From: Thalassotalea mangrovi
GTDB lineage: Bacteria; Pseudomonadota; Gammaproteobacteria; Enterobacterales; Alteromonadaceae
Assembly: GCF_005116735.1 (NCBI RefSeq)
Contig: NZ_SWDB01000009.1
Span: 166,327 to 230,326, forward strand
Reading direction: 5' to 3'
Length of the DNA: 64,000 nucleotides
In this document: one piece after another, positions 1 through 9,638 of the stretch
Numbering within the stretch: the first letter of the stretch is position 1
How the letters are laid out: each line of letters starts with the position of its first letter
Notes under the pieces: generated by a model
Told to the model about the DNA's origin: nothing
The model's input: the letters and a program-made list of their open reading frames with translations, nothing else
Databases searched by the model: none
Program-made: the position numbers and the translations under genes

Positions 1-1
1 A

Positions 2-1663
2 GTCGCAGAAGACGCGAACGCAGAAAACCCGGTTCTCGATCAAAACGTGTCGATTTCCTACATGCTAAACGGCCTGGATCTTCCAGATGTTGGTTTTAGC
101 CAGGAAGATGCATTTACCGACATCGATCGCGTCATGGTAAGCAAATACGGTATTTATCCATATGAGAATACCGATGAGTTGAAAGCCTATCGCCTTGACT
201 TTAACTATTCATTAGATAATGACTTTATCTCTTCGGTTGAGTTCGGTGTTCGTTATTCTGATCGTGACTACAGCAGTGATCGTTCGGTATACGAATATGG
301 TGCTGACAATAACTTTTCCAGCAGTGAACCACCGCTTCGTCTGACCGAAGACATGGTTGAAGTGGTTGATTGGGAAGGTGAGTTTGGTTACTTCCCAAGC
401 TACCTGGCCATTGATCTAGATAAGGCCCTGAACGCCTGGTTCGGTGATGATATTCCACAACCCGTGCAAACCTGGGGTGCGGATGAAGATGGTGTAATCA
501 ATAACTCCACGTCTTGGTCAGTGTTGCAAAGTGGTGAAGTGTATGAAAAAGTATTCTCCGCTTATGTGATGGCCAACCTTGATTTTGAACTTTTCGATAC
601 GCCAATTAGCGGAAATATTGGTATTCGCATGGTCGATACTGACCAAAGTGCCACGGCACTGGACAACGTTGGCGGCGTATTGGCAGCCGGCGCCCAGAAT
701 GTCATGGACGAAGTTGGCCTGGTTAATTCTAATTATGCGCCGAAAGTCATTGGTATTGAGTATACCGACTACTTGCCATCGCTTAACTTAAATGCTCGCT
801 TGACTGACGATTCGCAATTACGTTTTGCTGCCGCAAAAGTGATGTCTCGTCCGCCAATCAATCGCTTAGCCGCCGATCGTAGCGCGACTGTGGCTGACGA
901 CGGAAAAGTGTCGGGGTCAAGTAATAACAGTCCGTTCCTGAAGCCGTTTTATGCGACTCAGTATGATCTTTCCTACGAATACTACTTCAGCGAAACCGAC
1001 GGAGCGGTTGCTGTAGCCCTGTTTTACAAGGACATTGAGTCTTTCATTCAAAACCTGACGGTTAGCAACTTTGACTTTAAAGAAGCGGGCTTTTACGTGC
1101 CGGATACCATTGAAAATGAAACCACAGGTGTGGTCAGTGAAGTTGACCCGGTTGGTATCTACAGCACCGCCATCAATAACGAAGAAGGCGGTAATATTAA
1201 AGGTCTTGAAATCTCCTATACCCAGGTATTCTCATTCCTGCCGGAGCTATGGTCTGGTTTAGGTCTTAGCCTGAGCTACTCACACACTAAAAGTGATGTT
1301 GAGTTAGTGACTGATCTAGCTGGTGGTTCGGTTGAACAATCACTACCAGGGCTTTCAGAGAACCTGTTCACGTCGACTTTATTCTGGGAATACCAGGATT
1401 TTGAAACCCGTGTCAGTGTTCGTTATCGCGACGAATTCGTCTCTGAGCAATGGGGTGTAAACCAGCAAATCGCTAACTTCGATGAGGAAGTTATCATTGA
1501 CTATCAAGCCTCTTACAACATTACCGAAAATTTTGGCGCCTTGTTCCAGGTAAACAACCTGACCGATGAGCCAACCCAGAGTTACTTTGGTAGTAAGCAG
1601 TTTTCCGGGACGACCCAGTATTTCGGTCGCCAATTTTACTTAGGTGTTACTTACTCGTTCTAG
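2..1663 (+). CDS. TonB-dependent outer-membrane receptor, C-terminal part (truncated by window edge)
   Basis: The reading frame is open from base 2, so the gene starts before the window; the GTG at 47 is internal, not a start. About 553 residues are visible. They are rich in alternating aromatic and polar beta-strands and end in GVTYSF, the terminal-phenylalanine signature recognised by the BAM complex. Late-barrel features of the family are present, such as the FQVNNLTDEPTQSYF stretch near the C-terminus. The plug domain and TonB box lie outside the window. The pullulanase lipoprotein starts 52 bp downstream on the same strand, so uptake of maltodextrin or another alpha-glucan is the likely role (inference from context). 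The substrate cannot be read from the barrel itself. Confidence 0.9.
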   Translation, partial: VAEDANAENPVLDQNVSISYMLNGLDLPDVGFSQEDAFTDIDRVMVSKYGIYPYENTDELKAYRLDFNYSLDNDFISSVEFGVRYSDRDYSSDRSVYEYGADNNFSSSEPPLRLTEDMVEVVDWEGEFGYFPSYLAIDLDKALNAWFGDDIPQPVQTWGADEDGVINNSTSWSVLQSGEVYEKVFSAYVMANLDFELFDTPISGNIGIRMVDTDQSATALDNVGGVLAAGAQNVMDEVGLVNSNYAPKVIGIEYTDYLPSLNLNARLTDDSQLRFAAAKVMSRPPINRLAADRSATVADDGKVSGSSNNSPFLKPFYATQYDLSYEYYFSETDGAVAVALFYKDIESFIQNLTVSNFDFKEAGFYVPDTIENETTGVVSEVDPVGIYSTAINNEEGGNIKGLEISYTQVFSFLPELWSGLGLSLSYSHTKSDVELVTDLAGGSVEQSLPGLSENLFTSTLFWEYQDFETRVSVRYRDEFVSEQWGVNQQIANFDEEVIIDYQASYNITENFGALFQVNNLTDEPTQSYFGSKQFSGTTQYFGRQFYLGVTYSF

Positions 1664-1715
1664 CCACAGGCTAAATCGAAAACCCTAAGTAACGATTGAA
1701 TAAGGAATAATAAGA

Positions 1716-4700
1716 ATGAAAACGACAAAAAACCTAGCAAATTTGCTGATTGTCGCCTTGGTATCGCTATTTCTTACCGCCTGTGGCGGTGAGAGTGATA
1801 TTAAGTCAGGGGAGTCCCTGTTAACCTGTAATGTACCTATGGTACCTGATGCCAGCGGCACATCTTGTGTGGCGCCTGAGCCGATTCAATGTCCGGTACC
1901 AACGGTTCCGGATGCTCTAAACGAAACCTGTGTGGTTGGTGTCGATCCGAATGCGCCAGCGCCAGTTTACTTCCCGGCAGAAAATGAAGCCGTGCTTTAT
2001 TTTAACCTGGGCACCGATGATGAAAGTGCCTACGAAGGTTACCGCCTGCATACCTGGAATACCGATCAGTGTGATGCTTATGCACCACCGCATGATGAAT
2101 CCGATTGGGCGAATGGCCACAATTATGCTGGCATTGATCCAACCTACGGTGCGTATTACATCCTTAACCTGAAAGAAGGTTATACCGAATGTGGTAATTT
2201 CATCGTTCATATCGGTACTGATGATGCGGGTAAAGCTCTCGGTAGCGGTGATTTCCAGATGCCGTTGCGTCAGGACGACCCTACCTATGCACGGATGAAC
2301 TTCACCTTTAATGGTGAACCTTCTGTGTTTGAGTACCCAGTAGTATCTTTAGGTGAACAACCGGTTAAAGCCGCAGACTTTGCTGCCCACTGGATAGATA
2401 CCAATACCCTGGTATGGAACTCAGATGCAGACATTAGTAGTGTCAAACTGCACTATTCAGCCAGTGCCGGCATCGAAGCTGATGAAAATGATGTATTCAA
2501 TGGCTCAACCCTGGAGCTAGGCTTTGTCGATTTAACCGACGAACAAAAAGCCTTTGCGCCGAAAGTGGCAGACTGGCCAGCCTACCAGGGTAACTGGACG
2601 GCAGAAGAAGCGAAATCGGTATTAAAAGGTCAGTTAGTACTCGTCGGTTATGATAGCGACGACAAAGCTGTAGCCGCCAGCAATGTGCAGGCCGATAAGG
2701 TTCTTGATTATCTGTACACCATGGGCGAAATGGATGCCGATGAAGCGCAGTTAGGCCTGAACTACGACAATGGCATGATCGATGTTGCGCTTTGGGCACC
2801 GACTGCTCAAAACGTTGTGCTGAAAGTCTATGATGCCAACAAGGTAGAAACTGGCAGCTATCCAATGAGCGAAGATACGATGACAGGTATCTGGAGCTAC
2901 AGTGCTGACTTAGCCATGGATCGCGCTTTTTATCAGTTTGAAATCACCGTTTATCACCCACAAAACCAGATGGTCGAAACCTTATTGGTAACTGACCCGT
3001 ATTCGGTAAGCTTATCGACTAACGGTGTGTTTTCTCAGTTTGTGAATCTGGAAGATTCAGATTTGTATCCTGACGGTTGGATTGAGCAATCCATTCCCAC
3101 CATAGCCGACATTGAAGATGCGGTAATTTATGAAGCTCACATCCGTGATTTCAGTGCCATGGACCAATCGGTTTCTGAAGAAAACCGTGGTAAGTACCTG
3201 GCTTTCGCTGAAATGGATAGCGCGCCGGTCATGCACCTGAAAAAACTTGCGGAGAGTGGGTTAACGCATTTCCACATTCTTCCTGCCAATGACATTGCGT
3301 CGATTAATGAAGATCCAGAGCGTATTGTTGATTTAACCGATACGGTTGCTGATCTTTGTGCATTAAAAGCGGATGCACCGGTTTGTGGCGTGGAAGACAA
3401 CAATGCATCACTGCAGTCTGTTTTAGAAAACTACAGTCCCTATACTAACGATGCCGCTGACCTGATGAACGTGTTGCGTGAATTTGATAGCTTCAACTGG
3501 GGTTATGATCCTAAGCACTTCAATGTACCTGATGGTATTTATGCTTCCGATGCAGACGGTGTAGCGCGTATCAAAGAAATGCGTACGATGATTCAGTCTC
3601 TGCACGAAGTTGGTCTGCGGGTCGTCCTTGATGTCGTTTACAACCACACTAATTCTTCAGGCCTCTGGGATAATTCGGTGTTCGATAAAATCGTCCCGGG
3701 TTATTACCACAGCCGCGATCTGGTATCAGGTACGGTCATTCAGTCGACCTGTTGTAATGATACGGCACTTGAGCACCGTATGATGGACAAGTTCATGGTA
3801 GATTCACTGCTGCTTTGGACGGAACAATATAAGTACGATGGCTTCCGCTTTGACATTATGAGTCATGGTTCTAAGCAACAAATGCTTGCCGCTCGTGATG
3901 CCGTCCGGGAAATCGATGAAGACAATTATTTCTACGGTGAAGGCTGGACTCGAGACGATCGTGGTTTTGAGCAGGCGAACCAGTTCAATATGGCTGGTAC
4001 CGAAATATCTACCTTTAACGACCGCATCCGCGAAGGTATCCGCACAGGTGAAATCTTCTCAAACATTGATTATGAGGATGGTCCTTTCATCAAGCAGGAT
4101 ATTGTTAAACTTGGTATGGCCGGTTCATTAGCCGACTATGTGTTAAAAAGCTACAACGGTGTTGATGCGACGGGTAGTGCCTATAACCCGGGTATGTACG
4201 CAAAAGACCCTGCAGATGTTATTAACTATGTCTCCAAGCATGATAATGAATCACTTTGGGATCAATTGCAGTTTGTATTGCCGTTCTCTATGAGCATGGA
4301 CGAGCGAGTGCGTGCTCAAAACGTATCACAGTCGATTATTCTGCTTTCGCAAGGCGTTCCGTTCCTGCAAATGGGCGGCGATTTCTTGCGGTCTAAATCA
4401 CTTGATCGCAATACCTATGACGCTGGCGATTGGCACAACAAAGTCGACTTTGATTTCTACGGCAACAATTTTAATGTTGGTCTGCCGTTAGATAAAGGTG
4501 GTCGTAATGACGATACTTTAGTCTCTTTAGCATCAAACCCCATGGCCCAGGTCGGCATGCATGAAATCAGCTTTGCCAGCAATGTCTTCAATGAATTTCT
4601 GCAGATTCGCCAGTCCAGTAAGCTGTTCCGTTTAACGAACGCTGATGACATTATTAACCGTGTTGGTTTCCACAATATTGGCAAGCGTCAGACTCAGGGA

Positions 4701-6005
4701 CTAATCGTGATGAGTATTGACGATGGTACTGGTTTTACCGACCTTGACCCAATGCATGATGCAGTCGTCGTTGTTGTTAACACAAGTAACATGGAGCACT
4801 CTCATTCAGTAGCAACGGCGTCTGGTTTTACGCTGCATAGTGTGCAACAGAATTCTGTTGATGGTGTGGTTTCCGGTGCAAGTTTTACTTCGGGCGAAGG
4901 CGAAGGTACTTTTACCGTGCCAGCACTGAGCACTGCGGTATTTGTAAAACTTCAGGGCGAGATGCAAGGCGAAGGGCTATCAGCATTCGCGACCGCAGGT
5001 GCGCCTGATGTTGTCCCTTATGGCGATACCACTGTCCTGGTCCGAGGCGACATGAATGGGTGGGGTGAAACTGATGCAATGACGTATCAGGGTAACGGCG
5101 TTTACTCGGTGGATATCGATTTAGCGGCAGGTGAATACAACTTCAAAGTCGCTTCAGGAGACTGGTCTACGGTTAACCTTGGTGCGCCAAATGGTGATTC
5201 GGTTATGTTAAATACCGATCTGGTACTGGTGCCGGGTAGCAACGACAATCTGAAGATCACCATTACCGAAGAGACTCGTTACACCTTCTCTATCGACGCA
5301 ACGAATACGTCGGCGCCGATACTAAGCGTCACTTATGAAGAGCCATTCTATGGTACAACGGTATTCCTACGCGGTGATATGAATGGTTGGGGTGAAACCA
5401 CTCCATTCACCTATATCGGTGATGGTAAATACGCATTAACTACCACTATTGAAGCCGGTGATAAGTACTTTAAAGTAGCTTCTGCCGATTGGGCAACCGT
5501 AAACATGGGCGCGCCATTTGATGATACTGAGGTATTTGAGCGTGAAGAACAGCTTTTGGTGCCGGGTTCAAATGACAACCTGCACATGGTATTTGCCGAT
5601 GGTGAATACACCTTCATCTTTGATGCGTCTAACCAACAAGAACCGATCCTGTCTGTATACAGTGCCAAAATGTTTGGTGAAACTACAGTGTATGTAAAAG
5701 GGAGTATGAATGGTTGGTCCGAAAACGATGCCATGACATACATTGGCAACAGCACATACACGCTAACCTTGTCTTTGGATGCACAGAGTTATGAATTCAA
5801 AGTTGCTTCTCAAGACTGGTCAACGGTTAACTTAGGTGCCACCTCTGGTGACGATGCCGATGTTTTCCTGAGTACTCCAGAAGCCCTGGTTCAGGATTCG
5901 CAAACAAACTTCAAGATTGATATTAGTGAAGCTGGCGATTACCTGTTCACGGTAACCGGTCCGGACCCGCTAAATTCGACCCTGACTGTGACTAAGGTTA
6001 TGTAA
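1716..6005 (+). CDS. Pullulanase-type alpha-1,6-glucosidase, surface lipoprotein
   Basis: 1429 residues. A signal peptide ends in the lipobox LTAC with Cys23 as the lipidated residue. Two short repeats of the form CxVPxVPDAx4CV follow (Cys38-51 and Cys59-72). A PUD/CBM41-like region (about 85-190) and a CBM48-like segment (about 350-440) precede the GH13 catalytic domain. Catalytic landmarks are FNWGYDP (593-599, the type I pullulanase motif), DVVYNHT (about 638-644), DGFRFD with nucleophile Asp713, YGEGW with acid/base Glu742, and HDN with Asp843. Three tandem modules of about 107-111 residues, each with a MNGW core and a (D/S)W(S/A)TVN motif, begin near residues 1104, 1211 and 1322. They resemble starch-binding modules. 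The enzyme should debranch pullulan, starch or glycogen at the cell surface, feeding the receptor upstream. It is longer than many pullulanases because of the triplicated tail. Confidence 0.92.
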   Translation: MKTTKNLANLLIVALVSLFLTACGGESDIKSGESLLTCNVPMVPDASGTSCVAPEPIQCPVPTVPDALNETCVVGVDPNAPAPVYFPAENEAVLYFNLGTDDESAYEGYRLHTWNTDQCDAYAPPHDESDWANGHNYAGIDPTYGAYYILNLKEGYTECGNFIVHIGTDDAGKALGSGDFQMPLRQDDPTYARMNFTFNGEPSVFEYPVVSLGEQPVKAADFAAHWIDTNTLVWNSDADISSVKLHYSASAGIEADENDVFNGSTLELGFVDLTDEQKAFAPKVADWPAYQGNWTAEEAKSVLKGQLVLVGYDSDDKAVAASNVQADKVLDYLYTMGEMDADEAQLGLNYDNGMIDVALWAPTAQNVVLKVYDANKVETGSYPMSEDTMTGIWSYSADLAMDRAFYQFEITVYHPQNQMVETLLVTDPYSVSLSTNGVFSQFVNLEDSDLYPDGWIEQSIPTIADIEDAVIYEAHIRDFSAMDQSVSEENRGKYLAFAEMDSAPVMHLKKLAESGLTHFHILPANDIASINEDPERIVDLTDTVADLCALKADAPVCGVEDNNASLQSVLENYSPYTNDAADLMNVLREFDSFNWGYDPKHFNVPDGIYASDADGVARIKEMRTMIQSLHEVGLRVVLDVVYNHTNSSGLWDNSVFDKIVPGYYHSRDLVSGTVIQSTCCNDTALEHRMMDKFMVDSLLLWTEQYKYDGFRFDIMSHGSKQQMLAARDAVREIDEDNYFYGEGWTRDDRGFEQANQFNMAGTEISTFNDRIREGIRTGEIFSNIDYEDGPFIKQDIVKLGMAGSLADYVLKSYNGVDATGSAYNPGMYAKDPADVINYVSKHDNESLWDQLQFVLPFSMSMDERVRAQNVSQSIILLSQGVPFLQMGGDFLRSKSLDRNTYDAGDWHNKVDFDFYGNNFNVGLPLDKGGRNDDTLVSLASNPMAQVGMHEISFASNVFNEFLQIRQSSKLFRLTNADDIINRVGFHNIGKRQTQGLIVMSIDDGTGFTDLDPMHDAVVVVVNTSNMEHSHSVATASGFTLHSVQQNSVDGVVSGASFTSGEGEGTFTVPALSTAVFVKLQGEMQGEGLSAFATAGAPDVVPYGDTTVLVRGDMNGWGETDAMTYQGNGVYSVDIDLAAGEYNFKVASGDWSTVNLGAPNGDSVMLNTDLVLVPGSNDNLKITITEETRYTFSIDATNTSAPILSVTYEEPFYGTTVFLRGDMNGWGETTPFTYIGDGKYALTTTIEAGDKYFKVASADWATVNMGAPFDDTEVFEREEQLLVPGSNDNLHMVFADGEYTFIFDASNQQEPILSVYSAKMFGETTVYVKGSMNGWSENDAMTYIGNSTYTLTLSLDAQSYEFKVASQDWSTVNLGATSGDDADVFLSTPEALVQDSQTNFKIDISEAGDYLFTVTGPDPLNSTLTVTKVM

Positions 6006-6031
6006 TAACCTTAGCTGCTAACTAAATGTAC

Positions 6032-6057
6032 AAAACGCCCGCAAGGGCGTTTTTTAT
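6032..6057 (+). terminator. Intrinsic terminator of the pullulanase gene
   Basis: Stem AACGCCC / GGGCGTT with loop GCAA, followed by a run of T, 27 bp after the pullulanase stop. The repeat patch begins immediately after it. Confidence 0.88.
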
Positions 6058-6442
6058 TACAGGGATGTAAGTATGCCCGGTGAGCAGGACGCGGTACGGG
6101 TATGAACATGGACGTGCTTAGTCGAGATATAGTCATCCCTGATATCTCGACATTCCATAAATCCCTTTATATCTCCTCCCGCACCATGGATGGTAGCAAG
6201 GGAGGGTTTGCTTTCATGGACGTGCTTAGTCGAGATATAGTCATCCCTGATATCTCGACATTCCATAAATCCCTTTATATCTCCTCCCGAACCATGGATG
6301 GTTGCATACAAGGAAGTATGTATATCGAATGTGTCGGTCGTTACATGGACGTAATTTATTAGAGCAATGCAGGGGCAATTGCCGAGAACTGACAATCGAT
6401 TCTGTTTTTGATGAGCAGGACGCTGTACGGGTTTGCACATGG
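6058..6442. repeat. Mosaic intergenic repeat, family A (ATGGA-loop hairpins), with a 108-bp tandem duplication
   Basis: Non-coding. It shares modules with 10640-10775 (opposite orientation) and 49605-49875. Module 1 runs from GGATGTAAGTATGCCCGG to CGGTACGGGTATG. Module 2 has a CCTCCC / GGGAGG stem around an inner ACCATGGATGGT hairpin (6183-6194). Module 3 carries CATAC-AAGGAA-GTATG (6305-6320). Here module 2 is preceded by an extra hairpin, TCGAGATAT / ATATCTCGA (6122-6130 with 6142-6150), and the block from 6107 to about 6201 is repeated at 6215 to about 6309. Further ATGGA hairpins are at 6290-6303 (stem AACC / GGTT) and 6341-6354 (stem TTAC / GTAA). A partial module 1 at 6408-6442 leads into family B. 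ORFs here are by-products of the repeats. Confidence 0.85.
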
Positions 6443-6633
6443 AGTTATTAACTCCCTCAGCACATATCGTAAACGATACTCCTAGCACGTGACGGAATAC
6501 GTCACTCCGAGCACGCTGATGTCATCAGCTCCGAGCACACGCTGTTCCGAGCAAAAAGCGAAATCCCTTGAGTCATTCCCTGCCACGACAGGGAATCTCA
6601 GCCAAGGGACGAACGTCCCTGTTATGCCAACCA
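6441..6633. repeat. Hairpin-array repeat, family B, copy 1
   Basis: A chain of short hairpins joined by a constant linker close to TCCGAGCAC. The stems in order are GGAGTTA / TTAACTCC, ATCGT / ACGAT, GTGACG / CGTCAC, GCTGATG / CATCAGC, then ATTCCCTG / CAGGGAAT (6575-6582 with 6589-6596) and GGGACG / CGTCCC. Two more copies lie at 52291-52483 and 52484-52671. Stems differ between copies by paired changes. No coding potential is evident. Confidence 0.85.
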
Positions 6634-6828
6634 GAATCATACGCTACCCCGTTTACATCCTTTTAAGTTAGAGACTGAAATAAATACAACCACAGCACAC
6701 GTCAGGAGATCCCGAATCAAGTTCGGGATGACGTTTGACATTAAAGAGAAAACGGGAATCAAAAGGCTGAAGAACAGCCATCGAATCAGGCAGAAAAATA
6801 CACCAGCATAACTGGGGCAGGGAATGCC
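6634..6828. repeat. Intergenic remainder with one GATCCCG hairpin
   Basis: The only clear structure is the inverted repeat ATCCCGAA-TCAAG-TTCGGGAT (6709-6729), flanked by ACGTC and GACGT. It is related to the GATCCCGGC hairpins at 23628-23649. The rest shows nothing recognisable. Confidence 0.6.
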
Positions 6829-7077
6829 TCAACCATTATCAGACTTTTGTTTTTTGCGCTCTTGTTCACGCTTTACCAGTAAAAAGGTCAGATACATCTT
6901 GGTAGGAAGAGAAAAGATCAGCCCCAAAGCGATACAGGCGGCGCCTAACACCATACCTGCGACACCCATTTTTTCCGGCAGGTAAAATACGTGAAGCATG
7001 GAATAACCGGTCACCAATAAAAAAAGCCCAATGCCGATAGCAATTTTTAACAGGGTTATTAATTTTGCTTCAGTCAT
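6829..7077 (-). CDS. Small two-helix membrane protein, function unknown
   Basis: 82 residues with two hydrophobic segments (about residues 8-30 and 37-56), then a very basic, glutamate-rich tail (KREQERKKQKSDNG). This fits a small inner-membrane protein with a cytoplasmic charged tail. It starts 25 bp after the glmU stop on the same strand, so it is probably co-transcribed with glmU. No family is recognised with certainty. The ATG at 7075-7077 is the only start that keeps the first helix whole. Co-expression with glmU hints at the cell envelope, but that is only context. Confidence 0.7.
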   Translation of the reverse strand: MTEAKLITLLKIAIGIGLFLLVTGYSMLHVFYLPEKMGVAGMVLGAACIALGLIFSLPTKMYLTFLLVKREQERKKQKSDNG

Positions 7078-7102
7078 TGGGCTGTCTCTGATTAATTAAC
7101 GG

Positions 7103-8461
7103 TTATTTTTTAGCTGGGCGTTTCCAACCACTAATATTCCGCTGCTTGCCACGGGCTACCGCCAGGCTATCATCTTCCACATCTTTAACAATTACCGAAC
7201 CAGCTGCTGTCGTGGCCATATTGCCAATCGTCACCGGCGCCACCAGGGATGCATTAGAGCCGATAAAGGCGTTATCACCGATAATAGTTTGGGATTTGTT
7301 AACACCATCATAGTTACAGGTAATAGTGCCAGCGCCAATATTCGCTTTACTGCCAACAATAGTGTCACCCAAATAAGTTAAATGGCCAGCTTTCGAACCT
7401 GGTCCTAAAGTCGACTTTTTCATTTCCACGAAATTGCCAACATGCGCATCTTCTTTTAATACCGAACCTGGGCGGATACGTGCAAATGGACCGACACTGG
7501 ATTTATTTTCCAGAACCGCATCTTCGATAATGGTATTAGGTTTTACCACAACGTCGTCGCCGATCTGACAGTTTTTCAAGATACAGTTAGCACCGATCTC
7601 AACGTTATTACCAAGGGAAACGTCACCTTCAAAAATACAGTTGATATCGATTTTAACTTCTTCACCAATCGACAATTCACCGCGGATATCAATGCGCGCC
7701 GGATCGCGTAAACTGGCACCGGCAATCATTAACTGTTCAGCGCGTCGTGCCTGGTAGGCTCGCTCCAGCGTGGCCAGTTGCATACGATTATTCGCACCTT
7801 CTACTTCAATGGCAGTATCTGGATGGGCGGTGTGGATGGTTTTACCTTCACCATGAGCCATAGCGATAATGTCAGTCAGGTAATATTCACCCTGAGCATT
7901 GTCATTGGATAGATTGCCTAACCAACGTTTTAAGTCACCACCATTAGCCAGCAGGATGCCGGTATTCACTTCGGTAATCTGCAGCTGCTCAGCGTTCGCA
8001 TCTTTTTGTTCTACAATGCCAACAACCTTGCCATTATCGCGAACAATTCTACCGTAACCAGTCGGATCGCTTAACTCTACGGTTAGCAGCGCCATCGAAT
8101 TGTCCTGTTTGGCCGCTAACAAACGCTCTAACGTTGATACCTGGGTTAACGGCACATCACCGTAAAGAACCAACACGTCTTCATTGTCTTTGATGTATTC
8201 CCGAGCCTGATCGACTGCATGCCCAGTACCCAGTTGCTCAGCCTGTTCAACAAAGGTTAAGTCATCGCCTTTGACCGCTTCTTTTAATAACTCGCCACCA
8301 AAGCCATAAACCAGATTAATTTGTTGCGCATCTAATGCTCGGGCAGAATCGATAACATGCTCAACCATGGATTTGTGAGCAACAGGGTGGAGAACTTTGG
8401 GAAGTTTTGAACGCATACGAGTACCTTTACCCGCAGCAAGAATAACGACAGAAAGTGACAT
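7103..8461 (-). CDS. glmU: Bifunctional GlmU: glucosamine-1-P acetyltransferase / GlcNAc-1-P uridylyltransferase
   Basis: 452 residues, the usual length. The N-terminal nucleotidyltransferase domain shows LAAGKGTRM (about 7-15), the UTP-binding signature, with QLGTGHAV and YGDVPL further on. From about residue 250 the protein turns into a left-handed beta-helix of hexapeptide repeats carrying the acetyltransferase site ([24 protein letters not shown]). It makes UDP-GlcNAc for peptidoglycan and lipopolysaccharide. In many gammaproteobacteria glmU directly follows atpC. Here the same orientation is kept, but about 2.4 kb with two opposite-strand genes lies between them. Confidence 0.97.
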   Translation of the reverse strand: MSLSVVILAAGKGTRMRSKLPKVLHPVAHKSMVEHVIDSARALDAQQINLVYGFGGELLKEAVKGDDLTFVEQAEQLGTGHAVDQAREYIKDNEDVLVLYGDVPLTQVSTLERLLAAKQDNSMALLTVELSDPTGYGRIVRDNGKVVGIVEQKDANAEQLQITEVNTGILLANGGDLKRWLGNLSNDNAQGEYYLTDIIAMAHGEGKTIHTAHPDTAIEVEGANNRMQLATLERAYQARRAEQLMIAGASLRDPARIDIRGELSIGEEVKIDINCIFEGDVSLGNNVEIGANCILKNCQIGDDVVVKPNTIIEDAVLENKSSVGPFARIRPGSVLKEDAHVGNFVEMKKSTLGPGSKAGHLTYLGDTIVGSKANIGAGTITCNYDGVNKSQTIIGDNAFIGSNASLVAPVTIGNMATTAAGSVIVKDVEDDSLAVARGKQRNISGWKRPAKK

Positions 8462-8575
8462 AGCTTTTCCATTAACTTTTACATTGGCTTTATTTTACGT
8501 GTATTTCCCGATAAATTGAATGGTAATCATACGAGTTCCAAACCAATCAATTTAATTAATAATAAAGGGAATTTT

Positions 8576-9475
8576 ATGGAAAACTTCAGTTTTAAAGCCC
8601 TATTGTTAGCTTTGATAACCTTAATTAGCTTTTCATCTTACGCTAAGTGGGTTCCATTTGAACTTAACAACGGCCTTATCATGATCGATGTAACCATTGA
8701 AGGGGAGCCTGCAAAAGCCCTGCTAGACAGTGGTGCCGACCTTAATGCGATTTCCCAGACGTTTATTGAGGCCCATGGTCAGCATTTAAAGAAAAGCAGA
8801 ACCAAGGTAACCATTGAAGGTGTCAGTGGGCGCAAAGACTACCCCATTTATAAAGATATAAATCTACATATGTTTGGTCAGGATCTCGATTTACCGGAGG
8901 TAGCAGCGCTTGATCTTGGCGTTGACCTGATTTTAGGTTCCGGATTTTTTAAGGGTATCATTGTCCAGATTGACTACCCTAACAAACAAATTCAATTAGC
9001 ACCGAAATCGGCAGTTGACCTCAAAAAGCTGGCCAATATCAACATGCGTGAAGAGCGTGGTTCTGGCATGCCGGCGGTAGAAGTAGAACTAAATGGCATG
9101 AAAACCTGGTTAATGCTCGATACAGGAAACAATGGCAGTCTTTTTTTAAAGCGTAATTTTGTTCTCGAAAATGGCATTATCGATAGTGCGACCACTGAAT
9201 CCAATGTGGCCGGAGTTGTCGAAACCATAGGCACTGAGTCATTTATCATCAATACCTTAAAAATTGGCCCTTATGAACTGGAGAGCATTCCCGCCAGCAT
9301 TCCTGAAGAGGGAGTTGACACAAACCTGGCCCAGGGAAGAGGCGAGACCAAAGACTTCTCCCGTTTAAGAGCTAAAGGGGTGGTCACCAAGGGAATCCTG
9401 GGATATGACGTGTTAAAACACTTTATCCTGACCATAGATTATGAAGATTACCGGGCTCACTTATGGGCTCAATAG
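8576..9475 (+). CDS. Exported retropepsin-like aspartic protease, copy 1
   Basis: 299 residues from the ATG at 8576. This start is preferred over an upstream in-frame start at 8516 because AAAGGGA lies just before it and it gives a clean signal peptide ending near SSYA-KW. Two halves each carry an aspartic-protease-like motif: LLDSGAD with Asp51 and MLDTGNN with Asp182. A single-chain double-domain retropepsin fold is therefore likely, acting in the periplasm. The substrate is unknown. The next gene encodes a paralogue of identical length with both Asp residues at the same positions. The gene is divergent from glmU. Confidence 0.8.
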   Translation: MENFSFKALLLALITLISFSSYAKWVPFELNNGLIMIDVTIEGEPAKALLDSGADLNAISQTFIEAHGQHLKKSRTKVTIEGVSGRKDYPIYKDINLHMFGQDLDLPEVAALDLGVDLILGSGFFKGIIVQIDYPNKQIQLAPKSAVDLKKLANINMREERGSGMPAVEVELNGMKTWLMLDTGNNGSLFLKRNFVLENGIIDSATTESNVAGVVETIGTESFIINTLKIGPYELESIPASIPEEGVDTNLAQGRGETKDFSRLRAKGVVTKGILGYDVLKHFILTIDYEDYRAHLWAQ

Positions 9476-9504
9476 TAACGCCATAACATCACCAAAAATT
9501 AAAC

Positions 9505-9542
9505 ATTCTGCCGGGTATTGAGCATGATGCCCGGTGAATTTT
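9505..9542 (+). terminator. Possible terminator or hairpin between the two retropepsin genes
   Basis: Inverted repeat CCGGG (9511-9515) and CCCGG (9530-9534), extended by ATTC / GAAT and followed by a short T stretch. The stem is imperfect and the T run is weak. Confidence 0.45.
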
Positions 9543-9638
9543 AGTCTCGAAAGCCATCCTATTTTTACGAATTGTTGTACCCTCGCTTAGCGATTAGAAT
9601 CAATCGCCGCTAAAATAATAATCATCTAAGGACAACAG

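Noticed and set aside
6107-6309. CRISPR-like repeats
   Set aside because: A simple tandem duplication of one block; no spacers.
6057-6671. Several ORFs of 60-143 codons on both strands after the pullulanase gene
   Set aside because: They are produced by the tandem and hairpin repeats; their peptides repeat the same segments and have no ribosome-binding sites or family likeness.
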